A stretch of DNA of 64,000 nucleotides from Glaciozyma antarctica PI12. Lineage: Eukaryota; Basidiomycota; Microbotryomycetes; Kriegeriales; Camptobasidiaceae. The notes under the pieces were generated by a model. The model did no database searches, had not been told where the DNA came from, and saw only the letters and a list, made by a program, of their open reading frames with translations. Position 1 is the stretch's first letter; each line of letters opens with the position of its first letter. Positions 54,508-64,000 of the stretch are shown here, piece after piece. The position numbers were made by a program, and so were the translations under genes. Location: contig KZ627159.1 in the NCBI GenBank assembly GCA_002917775.1, forward strand, positions 142,010-206,009, in the 5' to 3' direction.

Positions 54508-55519
54508 ATGGAAGACGGAGAACGCGAGACCGCCCGCCTGTTCCGCGTCAGCAGAACCATTCACGAGCTCGTCCGAGATCGCGTACGCCTTGTTTCCTTG
54601 ATTCCAGGCGCGACGAGGGGAAGGGAGAGCTGAACCTGGCATTTTGCTTGCAGGGGTACGCCATCTCTGAGGAGGAGATCAGGGTCAGCTTGGACGACTT
54701 CAAGGCGATGTACGCGCCGGCGAGGGGGAACGTAGAGTGCGTCTGAGCGCTGGGGGGGAGGAGCGAAGGAGGTGGAGCTGATGAGGTGGTGTTTTGCAGC
54801 AAGTCGCAGATCAGCTTCAAGGCGGCACGACCAGAGGGGGACGAGATCTATATCTTCTACTCGGACGAGGCGTCGGTGGGAATCAAGACGATGCGGAAGT
54901 GAGTCCTGCCCCTCGGAGCTGCAGGAGCGAGGAGCTGACCTGCAGGAGGCGGCGCAGGAGCTGACCTGTGCCCTCACTCACAGGTTCATTACGATCCTGG
55001 AGGAGCAGAAGATCCCTCGAGGCATCATCATCTTCAAGACCAACATGACTCCCTCCGCGAACAAGGTCCGCCGCGCTCTCCCCGACCGACCAATCTCGCG
55101 TACTGACCCAGCTCGCCTCCACCAGGTCATTCAAGCAATGGCGGCTCAGTACCAGATCGAGGCGTTCCAGGAGTCAGAACTGCTTGTCAACATCACTCAC
55201 CACGTTCTCGTGCCGAAGCACGACGTCCTCTCGCTGGAGGACAAGAAGCAGCTGCTTCAGAAGTAGTGCGTTCTCCCTCCTCCCCTCTCTCGCGCGCGTG
55301 CTGACCGCACTCGACGAACAGCCGCTTGAAGGACACCCAACTTCCTCGAATCCAGATCTCGGACCCAGTCAGTCGGTACTACGGCCTCAAGCGCGGACAG
55401 GTCGTCATGATCACTCGACCATCCGAAACGGCTGGGAGGTGAGTCGCAGCTGCGGTCTCCTTGCGAAGGAAGCTGATGGGATTGCGTGCAGGTACGTCTC
55501 GTACCGCATTTGCTTGTAG
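54508..55519 (+). CDS. RPB5: RNA polymerase I/II/III shared subunit RPABC1 (RPB5)
   Basis: Seven exons; exon 1 is 54,508-54,582 ([20 protein letters not shown]). Next come [40 protein letters not shown], and [20 protein letters not shown], then [74 protein letters not shown] and the terminal exon YVSYRICL with TAG at 55,517-55,519. The C-terminal half is the universally conserved RPB5/RpoH domain, and the N-terminal jaw domain is eukaryote-specific. The subunit is shared by all three nuclear RNA polymerases and contacts downstream DNA. All joints keep the frame, making this one of the few genes here with no frameshift. Confidence 0.95.
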
Positions 55520-55673
55520 GGGATGTTGGTTTTGTAAACATTAGGAGATCTACCGACGTCGAGGGAGGAAGGAACGAGGTCTGCTTCGCATCGCTTCGCC
55601 GCTCTCCACCCATCAACACGCTCTCCACCCGTCGACAAACGTTCGACTTCCACTCGTATTGCGTTTCTCCAAG

Positions 55674-57900
55674 CTACGCCTCAACGGCCACCTTCATCGC
55701 CGCCTTCCTCGCCTGCGACGCCGTAATCATCGCCGCATAGCTCCACCTGCGCTCTCATCAGCCCCTTTCCCCTCCACAAAAAGAAGAAACGACTCACGTA
55801 AGGTCCCTCGCACCCTTCCCCTCTCCCGTAACTCTATCAAACTGCTCATGCAAGCTCCCATTCCTGCTCGCAAACTCCTGCACCACCTGCACAAACCCAT
55901 CCGCCATCCTCCGTTCCCCCTCGACAATCTTCCTCATCTCTCTCGATCCAGTCCTGATCTTCGTCCCCTCTTGTACGGGTAGGAAACGCGCGTAGAAAGA
56001 GCGGCTGAGGGGGGTGATGAGGAGGGGAACTTGAGAGGAGGAGAGGAGGAGGGAGGAGCGGTAGAGGAGTTCGGCGGCGGAGAGGGTGCAGAGGAACCAG
56101 GGGTGCGCGTGCGAGAGACCGACGCCGTCTGTGGTGGGTGGTTAGTAAGGGCGTGCATTGGGAGGTTGATGGAGGGGAGGGGACGCACCGTAGCGGTCTT
56201 CGGGGTAGCGACCGAGGGCTGGGATCGTGCGATTCTTGTTAAGGGGGTAGACGGTGCTGCGAAGGGTGGGTTAGGCGGTCGTACATAGGAATGCGCAGGA
56301 GAGAGACGTGCCTCATCGCTCCCATGAGGTTCTCCAGCGTCGATAACACTCGCTCGTTACCAAGCCAGCTCGTCCCCTCTCCCACATGCAAGACCGCCAA
56401 CAAAACCGCAACGTCCAGCTCACTATTTTTCCCATACCTGTCATCCCCCTCATGCGCATTCTCATCCGAATCTCGGCCATGCGTATGATTCAGCGTCACT
56501 CGAATGATCTCCTTCTGCGGGTCCCAGAACTCGTTGAGCGCACGACCGATCTGCACGGCGGCGGAGGTGTAGAACGCTGCGGCTCCTGGGTCGTCGAGTT
56601 GAGTCGCGAGAGCTGAGCCGGAGAAGAGGGCAGTTTGGATCGAAAGGAGGGTGTAGAAATGTGAGCCAGAGACTTCCTCCCATACTGCGAAGGGGCGTTA
56701 GTGGGGAGAGTGAGGCGAGAGGGAGGACGGACGGTCGAAGCCTGGTGCGGCCCAGTTCTTGGCGATGTGCTCGAGGTCGCCTTTGATGATGCTGTCGGTT
56801 GGTAGTTTGCTGTCGTAAAGCATCGTGCGGACGAAATGCTTGTCGTGCTCCGAGCCGTGCTTGAGCTGGTGTTGAGCGAACTCGACGAGGGTAATGACGC
56901 GCGAAGCAGGACCGCTGGGGGCAAGCTGTTGGTCAGCAGTTGTCGTGCAGATAGTACGAATAGGTTGCGAACTCGTTTTGAGGACGTCCCCATTCTCCTC
57001 GGAAGGGCTGGGTGCGAAGGGGTTAGCATTTGTCGAGTTGAGGAGAAGCAGCGAAGGGCTCACCTCGTAGTCGACGTGATACTTGACTGGGGTATCCACG
57101 CGTTAGATACTGTTACTAAACGAACTCTCGAGCTCGCTTACCTTCTCCTAGACCACCAGTCGTGAATCCACCGATCACAGTCTCCTTGTGCTGCATTTCT
57201 GCGACGAGGAAGGTCAGCAACCTTGCTCCCTCGCTTCCTGAAATTTAGCGCACCGTAGCACGCGTAGATGTACTCGAGAATGAGCGGATGGAAGTCCTGC
57301 TTGCCGTTCGTGTACCTGTTTCTCGTCGGTCAGCACCCTCCCCTTCCTTCGGGAACGTGACCTACGCCTGAATCACCGTCCGCATAACCAGAGCGCTGTC
57401 CCTCGTCCACTGGTACCTATCCAACAACCCAAATCAGCTCCTGCCTCTTCCGAATCCACCTCAACGCACCAGTAGTTGGGTTCCGAAGTGCTAGGACTCG
57501 CAACGACGGTTCCGGGCTTCGTGCCGTGAGGGAAGACGTTCCTCAGCAACGCCTTCCACGCGATGGGCTCCTCACGCTCGAGCCACGCGTCTAGAGGAAG
57601 AGTGGTCGGGTCTGTAGGCCCCAGGAGCTGCTGGAGGTTGGACCACGCGGAGAGGACGGGTTGGGGCGTCGAGGGAAGGACGCTGTAGAGCTGGGAAGGG
57701 AGTGCTTCGAAGCTGAAGCGCTCTGGGTAGGTCTTGATGGAGTCCCAGCGTTCGACTGAGCTCGTCGCGTAGTTGATACCTACGACTGCTGCACAGATGG
57801 CGAGGAGGAGAGGGACGGATGCGAAGGTCCCTGGGTCGGTGTCGACTGGTTGTTCCCTGCGCGCCAGCTTGACGCCTTCGTTGGCCTTTGACGTCGACAT
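55674..57900 (-). CDS. GH15 glucoamylase-like protein with N-terminal membrane anchor
   Basis: Spliced from ATG 57,898-57,900 (MSTSKANEGVKLARREQPVD). A single hydrophobic segment, FASVPLLLAICAAVVGINYA, lies about 35 residues in, behind a basic cytosol-like start, so it is a signal anchor and not a cleaved signal peptide. GH15 blocks follow: WKALLRNVFPHGTKPGTVVA, WTRDSALVMRTVIQ, NGKQDFHPLILEYIYACYE, GGFTTGGLGEVKYHVDYE, GNERVLSTLENLMGAMR, YPEDRYDGVGLSHAHPWFLC, and SYAAMITASQARKAAM near the end. GH15 glucoamylases release glucose from starch or glycogen ends. No starch-binding domain follows the catalytic region. TAG at 55,674. Likely a cell-surface or secretory-pathway membrane enzyme. Confidence 0.88.
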
Positions 57901-58169
57901 CCTCGACGAGTTTTGGTGAGAGGAAGAGCAGCTGCTTCTCCCCTTCGACGGTACGTCAGGCGCTGGCCCTCGCCCAAGCGAAATCTCCGCCGGTTCGACC
58001 GGCCAGTCAGAGGAACTTGGGGACTTTTTTCGCCTGCTTCTTCGCTCCAACTCTCCCCGGCGTTTGCGTCTCTCCCTTCACCTTAAACTAATCCTAAAAC
58101 TATCGTAAGCACACGGTACACGGGCTGAACCACGCCAGAGCTGACCCGCGCCCGCCTTCGCAGTCCAAG
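57901..58169. promoter_or_regulatory. divergent promoter between GH15 gene and DBP3
   Basis: 269 bp between divergent start codons. A CT-rich stretch and a short AT-rich patch (ttaaactaatcctaaaacta) occur at about 58,083-58,102 upstream of DBP3. No specific factor site can be named. Confidence 0.5.
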
Positions 58170-60318
58170 ATGGCCCGCAACGGAATCGACTCTGCCGACA
58201 CTCCTCCTCTCTCCGAGGCAGAACGCAAGGCCAAGAAGATTGCCAAGAAGGAGGCAAAGCTCGCCCGCCGTGCTGCCGCCGCTGAAGCCGCTGCTGCTGG
58301 ATCTGACGACGACGAGGAGGAGACCGCCGCTCCCGTCAAGGAGAAGAAAAGGAAGGCCGCTGCGGTGGAGGAGGACGCCGAGGTTCCTGCTGCTGTCGAG
58401 GGGAAGAAGGAGAAGAAGAGCAAGAAGAGCAAGAAGGCGGACGACTCGGTCACTCCCTCGACCTCCTCCACCCCCGTCCCCGTCGCTTCCACTTCGACCT
58501 CCTCCTCCGCCGACGTCGCTACTTTCCTCACGGAGAACCGCGTCTCCCACGAGCCCGAGAGCGCCGCCACTTCCTTCCCTCCCGTCCTCTCTTTCGCCGC
58601 TCTCCCTCTCGAGGAGGGAATCCGCCGAGGACTCGCAGCCTACACCAAGCCTACTCCCATTCAGAGCGCCTCGTTCCCCGTCATGATGGGTGGACGCGAC
58701 GTGATTGGTATCGCCGAGACTGGGTGCGTTTTACTCTCCTCCCTCCCTGCGCATAGCTAACCCCTCCCCGCCCACAGATCCGGAAAGACGGTCGCCTTTG
58801 GAGTCCCAGCGATTCAGCACATCCTCTCCCTCCCCGCCGCCAAGAAGGGCCGCGGTGCCATCTCCGTCCTCGTCGTCGCTCCTACGCGCGAGCTCGCCAT
58901 GCAAACCCACGCCAACCTCTCCGCTATCTCGTCTACCCTCTCGGGCCTCACCAGCATCTGCATCTACGGTGGAGTCTCGAAGGACGACCAGAAGCGTCAA
59001 CTTCGCGATGGACCTCGTATCGTCGTTGGAACTCCTGGACGTCTTCTCGATTTGGCGGGCGAGGGAGCGCTCGATTTGAGCCAGGTCTCGTGGTTGGTCC
59101 TCGATGAGGCGGACAGGATGCTCGACCGAGGATTCGAGAACGACATTCGCGAGATCATCAAGCAGTGCCTTCCCCTACCCGCCGCTCCTCTCGCCGCTAT
59201 CGGAAGCGCAGGAAGTGCCGAAGCTCCCGTCGCTCGCATGGTTCGTTCTCCTTCTCTCCTTCCGCCGAAACCTCTCGCTAACGCTACGCGCGCAGACCTG
59301 CATGTTCTCCGCTACCTGGCCTACGACGGTCCGCAAGCTCGCTTCCGACTTCATGTGCTCCCCTATCCGCATCACCGTTGGCGCCGACGAGCTCACCGCC
59401 AACTCTCGCGTCGAGCAATCCGCCATCGTCCTCGCCGACGGCCGCGAAAAGGAACAGCGTCTCCTGGGCGTTCTCCGTGATCACGGGTTCACAAAGGGGG
59501 GCGTGAAGAAGGGTTGGGAGGGATTGGGAGGGATCGGGAGAAGGCGCTCGTGTTTGCGTTGTACAAGAAGGAGGCGACGAGGGTGGCGGAGTTCTTGGAG
59601 AGGCAGGGATTCGAGGTCGGGTGTATTCAGGGGGATATGACGCAGGATAAGAGGAGCAAGAGTCTCGAAGACTTCAAGGATGGGCGAGTGCAGATCCTCG
59701 TCGCGACGGGTGCGTGTTTCTTCGCTTCTTTCGTCGTTTCGTTGGGCGGCGCTGATGAGGGCGTATGCGCACGGTAGATGTCGCGGCGCGTGGACTCGAT
59801 ATCCCCAAGGTCGAGCTCGTCGTCAACCAAACCTTCCCTCTCACGATCGAGGACGTGCGTCCGACTCCTCCCTCGCTCCCTCCACAACTCTCGCTGACAA
59901 TCATCCCACGACACAGTACATTCACCGTATTGGCCGAACAGGTACGCAGCCATTTTGACTCTTCGCCGCGCTCGTCGCCACGCTTGCAGCTCGCTGACGC
60001 TTCGATTCTCTTAGGTCGTGCCGGTCGCAAGGGAAAGTCTGTTACGTTCTTCACCGGCAAGTCTCCTCTCCTTCCCACCCACCCTCTCACCCACCCAGTC
60101 ACTCTACCTCACCCGCTAACCCCCTCATCCCTCCCTCCAGAGGCCGACAGCCACCTCGCCGGTTCCTTCATCCGCGTCCTCAAGGACTCAAGGACCACGA
60201 AGTTCCCGAAGGCTTGTACCAGTGGGGAACGACGATCAAGAAGCAGGAACATTCGACGTACGGAGCGTTCTTCAGGGATGATGTTAAGGGGACTGCGAAG
60301 AAGATTCGGTTTGATTAG
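58170..60318 (+). CDS. DBP3: DEAD-box RNA helicase, DBP3-type
   Basis: Starts at ATG 58,170 with a lysine-rich N-terminal region ([26 protein letters not shown]). Helicase motifs occur in order: Q motif [22 protein letters not shown] across an intron, [63 protein letters not shown] and HRIGRT/GRAGRKG. DBP3 is a nucleolar helicase needed for 60S ribosomal subunit maturation. The C-terminus [20 protein letters not shown] followed by [10 protein letters not shown] is typical of this family, with TAG at 60,316-60,318. One-base frame changes near 59,530 and 60,190 break an otherwise intact sequence. The N-terminal basic extension fits nucleolar targeting. Confidence 0.93.
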
Positions 60319-60902
60319 AGGGGGGTTGCGAATGTGATGGCGTGTTCTTGTTTTCGTGCGTGGGGATGGGAGCGTGCTCTGCTTCTGCTCTGCTGCTTGG
60401 GGGGATTCGGCAGGACGTTCGACGACGTCGCAGGCCGAGGTAGCGAAGTCGACGATCTCGAGCCCGTCGTCGCTGCTGGACCCCTGATCTAAGCTCACGG
60501 AGCAGGTGCGACGGCACTATTCACCTTCTCCACCTTCTCAAAGAGACCCTTCACAACGAGGATTGATTCCCTCGAAGCGCGGGGCATAAACTCAGGAAGT
60601 GAGTTTTGCCCTCAGCCTTGAAGCGCTGGGCAGAAACTCGGGAGAGGGTTTAGTCCTTACTGATCTCACCTGCGCCCCTCTCTGTTCCCGTTGCAGCTTC
60701 CTCCTCAACTCCAGCTCGCCACAGGCCTCACCTAGAGCAAGGTCACCTCGACAACTCACGCGCGCGCCTCAGCAACACGACCACCACTCACCTCTCCACC
60801 GGCAGCCCGCGCGTCGCCTTCCCACCAGCTCGACCCATCTCCACCTTCCCCCCCTTCTCAAACAACTGCACCTTCCTCCAGCGACTCTTCGTCCCTCATT
60901 GA
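60319..60902. other. intergenic, no supported gene
   Basis: About 580 bp between DBP3 and the oxysterol-binding protein gene on the same strand. A short imperfect repeat occurs near 60,570-60,640 (gaagcgc...ggcagaaactc-type). The last 150 bp are CT-rich, as expected for a promoter and leader in this genome. Confidence 0.45.
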
Positions 60903-62902
60903 ATGATGGGACTCTCCTCAATCATCCGGCCTGGCAGTGCAGAGAAGGACAAGGACAAAGCGCCCGAAGGAGCTTCAGCCGATGACACGGAGTACGTCCC
61001 CTTCCTCTTCTCACCCCAGCGACCTCCTCTGCTCTTCCCCGTCCCTCCGTTTCACGCACCAGCTTGCTGACTCGGTTCCCTCGTGCAGGGTCCTAGATGA
61101 AGAGCCCAAGAACAGTCAGTCCCTCAACACCGCCTTGCCTTACTCGGCTCTTGCGAACGAGCAGAACGCCGAGCTCCCCCTCAGTGCATCAGCTAACCCA
61201 CCGTGGTGGACAGTGCTACTCGCGCTCGTAGGCCAGCTCCGAATCGGCATGGATCTGTCCAAGATCACTCTCCCCGTGTAAGCTCGGCCTCCCCTTCTTT
61301 GAGCCGTAGCTGATCATTCCTCCACGCACAGGTTCGTACTCGAGCCGAGGTCGATGCTGGAGCGCGTAACGGACTTTCATGCGCACCCTGAGCTCCTACA
61401 CAAGTGCGTCAACAGTCCTACGCGATCAAAAATCGTGACGCGACGAGCGTGAGCTGATGCTGGCGGCAGGGCGGGAGAGCTCGAGAGCCCCGAGGAACGA
61501 TTCGTCCAAGTTCTGAGGTATTACCTCGCAGGATGGCACATCAAGCCCAAGGGTGTCAAGAAGCCGTGCGCCCCGCTACCTCCGCCCCCTCTCCGACGGC
61601 TGATGAAGAGCGCAGGTACAACCCCGTCTTGGGAGAGTTCTTTCGCTGTCGATACGACTACCCTGATGGGACTGTGGCGTACTACGTCGCCGAACAAGTC
61701 TCCCACCACCCTCCCATCTCCGCCTGGTCCGTCCCTCCCCCTCCCCCCTCGCACAGGAGCTGATGACGATCTAGGTACTTTACGAGCCCGGAGAACAAGC
61801 TCGAGATCTTTGGAGAACTGAGACCGAAGTCCAAGTTCTTGGGGAATAGCGCGGCGACGATTATGGAGGGGTTGAGCCATTGCAGGTTCCTCGATAGGCC
61901 CGAGGACGGGGAGTACGATATCAGTATGCCGAATATGTGAGTTCTCTCTTCGTTCGCGAGTGGGTGGGAGCTGATGCGAGGTGGTAGGTACGCGCGAGGG
62001 ATCTTGTTCGGCAAGGTGCGTTCGTTGGTTGGGGAGCGAAGGAAGGAGCTGATGCGTGCGAGCAGATGGTGCTCGAGCTGGGAGACGCGAGTGTGGTTAG
62101 GAACGACGCCAACAAGCTTTCGTGCGATCTCGAGTTCAAGGTCAAGGTGCGTTCGTCGCTGCGTTCCTCGAGGATCTGGGCTGACCATCGTTTCGTCGCA
62201 GGGATTCTTCTCCGGTACCTGTAAGGAATGCGTGCTCGAACTGAGGAGGGGGAAACTGACGCCTCGAAACGCAGATAACGCCATCGCGGGACGGATCAAC
62301 GGACCCAAGGGCGTCGTGGGAGACGTTTCTGGCAAATGGAGCGACGTGATGGAGATCACTCGAAAGAACGTGCGCTCGTTCCTCCTCCTGGTACGATGCG
62401 AGGGAGCTGACGAATGCGCGCAGGGGAAGGGCAAGGAGGTCTTGTTTGACGCTCATTGTGCCGATATCACGCAGAAATGCGTGGCGGACGAGGAGCACCA
62501 AGCTGCTAACGAATCGCGTCGGTACGTCCCTCCCTCTCTCTCGCTCCAGGAGTGCTAACGCGCGTCATCGCAGGCTCTGGAGCAAAGTCACCGCTGCGAT
62601 CAAAGCCAAGGATCTCGACGCGGCGACGGAAGCGAAGACGGAGGTGGAGGATGCCCAGCGGGACGCGACGCGGGAACGTGAGGAGATGGGGTACGAATGG
62701 CGGCCGAGGTTCTTTACGATGAAGGATGGGGAGTACAGACCTGCTTTTACGTGCGTTCCTTTCTCTCTCTTTCGCGGTCGGAGTGGCTGATGGGGAGTGC
62801 AGCATGCCCGTGGCGAGCGTGGGGGAGCAGACGAGGGCGCTGAGAGCGTTCATCTATGGCACGGATCAAGAGCCCCCTTCTACGTTCGCTCCCGCCGCAT
62901 GA
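60903..62902 (+). CDS. oxysterol-binding protein homologue (Osh/Kes1-type ORP)
   Basis: Many exons from ATG 60,903 (MMGLSSIIRPGSAEKDKDKA) to TGA 62,900-62,902. Core blocks are WWTVLLALVGQLRIGMDLSK, ITLPV/FVLEPRSMLERVTDFH, LRYYLAGWHIKPKGVKKP, RYNPVLGEFFRCRYDYPDGT, and the ORP fingerprint EQVSHHPPISAW. These are followed by EGLSHCRFLDRPEDGEYDIS, AIAGRINGPKGVVGDVSGKW, and EEMGYEWRPRFFTMKDGEYR. The fingerprint binds phosphatidylinositol 4-phosphate and sterol. Such short ORPs without a PH domain (Kes1/Osh4 class) exchange sterol for PI4P at Golgi and plasma membranes. The first ~40 residues are a divergent, charged leader. The exons join cleanly in frame as far as I checked. Confidence 0.92.
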
Positions 62903-63318
62903 GGGATCCTCGTCGACGTCTTTTGTGCTTCATACCCACCTCCTGCATCCTTCCGTAGTCCCCTCCTCCTTCCCCCTTCCCTTGTACGTGCGGTCCCAAC
63001 CATACTCCCGTTTCCCTAAACTAGAACTTGCAGAAATTGTAACCACGTTTGAAACTGATCTGCTGGGCCGAGCGAGGCTGGGGAAGCTGGAGAGAGGTGA
63101 GTCGAGTTGGACGCCAGAGGGGAGGTGCTCGAGAAAGTCCGGACTCCGGACACGAAGCTCAAAAACGCTCCCGTCACTTCCTCGCTTCCTTTCCTCTCTC
63201 TCCCCTCGACTTCCCGTCGACAATTCCGGAGCAACACGAGCAGCTCACTGCAGCACGACCTCGTGAGTCCCGCGCCTCTCCCAGCGCGACGCCACTAACT
63301 CCCTTCCCTTAGAAGAGG
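62903..63318. other. intergenic with a leader intron of the next gene
   Basis: About 415 bp. A gtgagt...ctaac...ttag intron (about 63,260-63,311) ends just before the next ATG and so belongs to its 5' leader or an untranslated first exon. No other gene is supported. Confidence 0.5.
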
Positions 63319-64000
63319 ATGGACGCCACTTCGTCTTACCCGCCGATCCCGTACCCACCGATCCAGGGTCCCTATCCTCCGGTTCCGTATCCACCGATCC
63401 AGAAGTCGCTAGTCCCAGCACAGCGAGCTCAAGAGGAGGAGGCTCTCCCTGCGCAGCGAGCTCAAGAGGAGGCTCTCACCCCCGCCCAGCGACCCCGCGA
63501 GGAGACAGCAAACGAGGTACGTCCCCCCTCTTCCTCCTCTCACACACTCTAGACATCACACAGGCACCCGAGACGCCAGCTCCAAAGCGTGCTCGCAAGT
63601 TCATCACTCCCTTTAAGGCCCCTCGTCCCGCCACTTCCTCCCCTCTCTCCTCTCCCGTTCGACCCTCTCTCACTTCCTCCTCACCAGCCCCGATCTCCCG
63701 TCCCCTCCCTGCCCCCCGTCCCCCCGCCAAACGACTCCTCTTCAACCCCCCTTCCCTCCTCACCTCCCACACCCCGCACACCCCGACGCCAGCGGTGGAG
63801 CTAACGACCCTCGAGCGTCGTCTCCACCTCCTCTGCCAGGCTCGGAAGTACCAGCGAGCGGATTTGGAGGGAGGGAAAGATGGGGAGAGCGAACTGGTGG
63901 GGTTGTGCGAGAGGTGGAGGGAGGCTGGGAGGTGAGTACTTTTATTTCTGATAGGAAGGGAGGGGCTGATTGAGGGTAGGGCGGCGGCGGGGATGCTGTG
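63319..64000 (+). CDS. Sfr1/Mei5-like recombination mediator, partial
   Basis: Starts at ATG 63,319 and runs off the window end. The N-terminus has Pro/Tyr/Ile repeats (PPIPYPPIQGPYPPVPYPPI) and then tandem AQRAQEEEALPAQRAQEEAL units. After an intron near 63,520-63,563 it reads PAPKRARKFITPFKAPRPAT and a Pro/Ser-rich linker. The C-terminal part, LTTLERRLHLLCQARKYQRA followed by VGLCERWREAGR, matches the helical start of the Swi5-binding Sfr1/Mei5 domain. In fission yeast Swi5-Sfr1 stimulates Rad51/Dmc1 strand exchange. The assignment rests on this short helix and the KFITPFKAP motif, so it is tentative. The 3' part lies outside the window. Confidence 0.6.

Noticed and set aside
1-64000. CRISPR array, bacterial operon or horizontally acquired island
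   Set aside because: Repeats present are simple, tandem or segmental. Genes are intron-rich eukaryotic genes with uniform base composition.

Overview
The window looks like nuclear chromosome DNA of a GC-rich basidiomycete yeast, most likely a red yeast of the Rhodotorula/Rhodosporidium group. That placement is an inference from base composition, intron density and gene content; no species marker was available. Genes carry many short introns (about 50-120 nt) with gtgcgt/gtgagt/gtacgt donors and a CTGAC/CTAAC branch site close to a cag acceptor. Nearly all gene content is conserved eukaryotic housekeeping. I saw no CRISPR array, tRNA, rRNA, virus-like element or transposon.

Layout. 0-6.7 kb: fragment of a duplicated gene, an F-box-like gene (-), and a Pumilio/PUF RNA-binding protein (-). 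7.5-16 kb: a class II aldolase-family protein (+), two tandem AMP-forming acyl/4-coumarate-CoA ligase-like genes (-), both ending in peroxisomal targeting tripeptides, and COP9 signalosome subunit 7 (-). 16-25 kb: a decayed F-box-like paralogue (+), poorly understood genes on the minus strand, a tandem repeat and a small unknown gene. 25.5-34.2 kb: an Oca/Siw14-type pseudophosphatase (-), the meiotic AAA ATPase Pch2/TRIP13 (+), folylpolyglutamate synthase (-), a third F-box-like paralogue (+) and UTP23 (-). 34.5-47.5 kb: an unknown protein, a putative GPI-anchored glycoprotein, a CofD/UPF0052 protein and a very long DOCK-family exchange factor, all on the minus strand. 48-64 kb: an F-box protein (-), CRIPT (-), an LRR-like protein (+), an unknown gene (-), RPB5 (+), a membrane-anchored GH15 glucoamylase (-), the DEAD-box helicase DBP3 (+), an oxysterol-binding protein (+) and the start of a Sfr1/Mei5-like recombination mediator (+).

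Two points stand out. First, about 0.8 kb at the left edge is repeated in inverted orientation at 17.6-18.4 kb. It joins the tails of an F-box-like gene and of an unrelated neighbour, and the shared flank looks better conserved than the F-box coding sequence next to it. Second, at least a dozen single-base frameshifts interrupt otherwise well conserved genes (PUF, DOCK, DBP3, Oca-like and others). This pattern suggests residual indel errors in the assembly more than true gene death, so single-frameshift calls here should be treated with caution. I did not find a convincing undescribed biological system; the best leads are the unknown genes and the inverted duplication.
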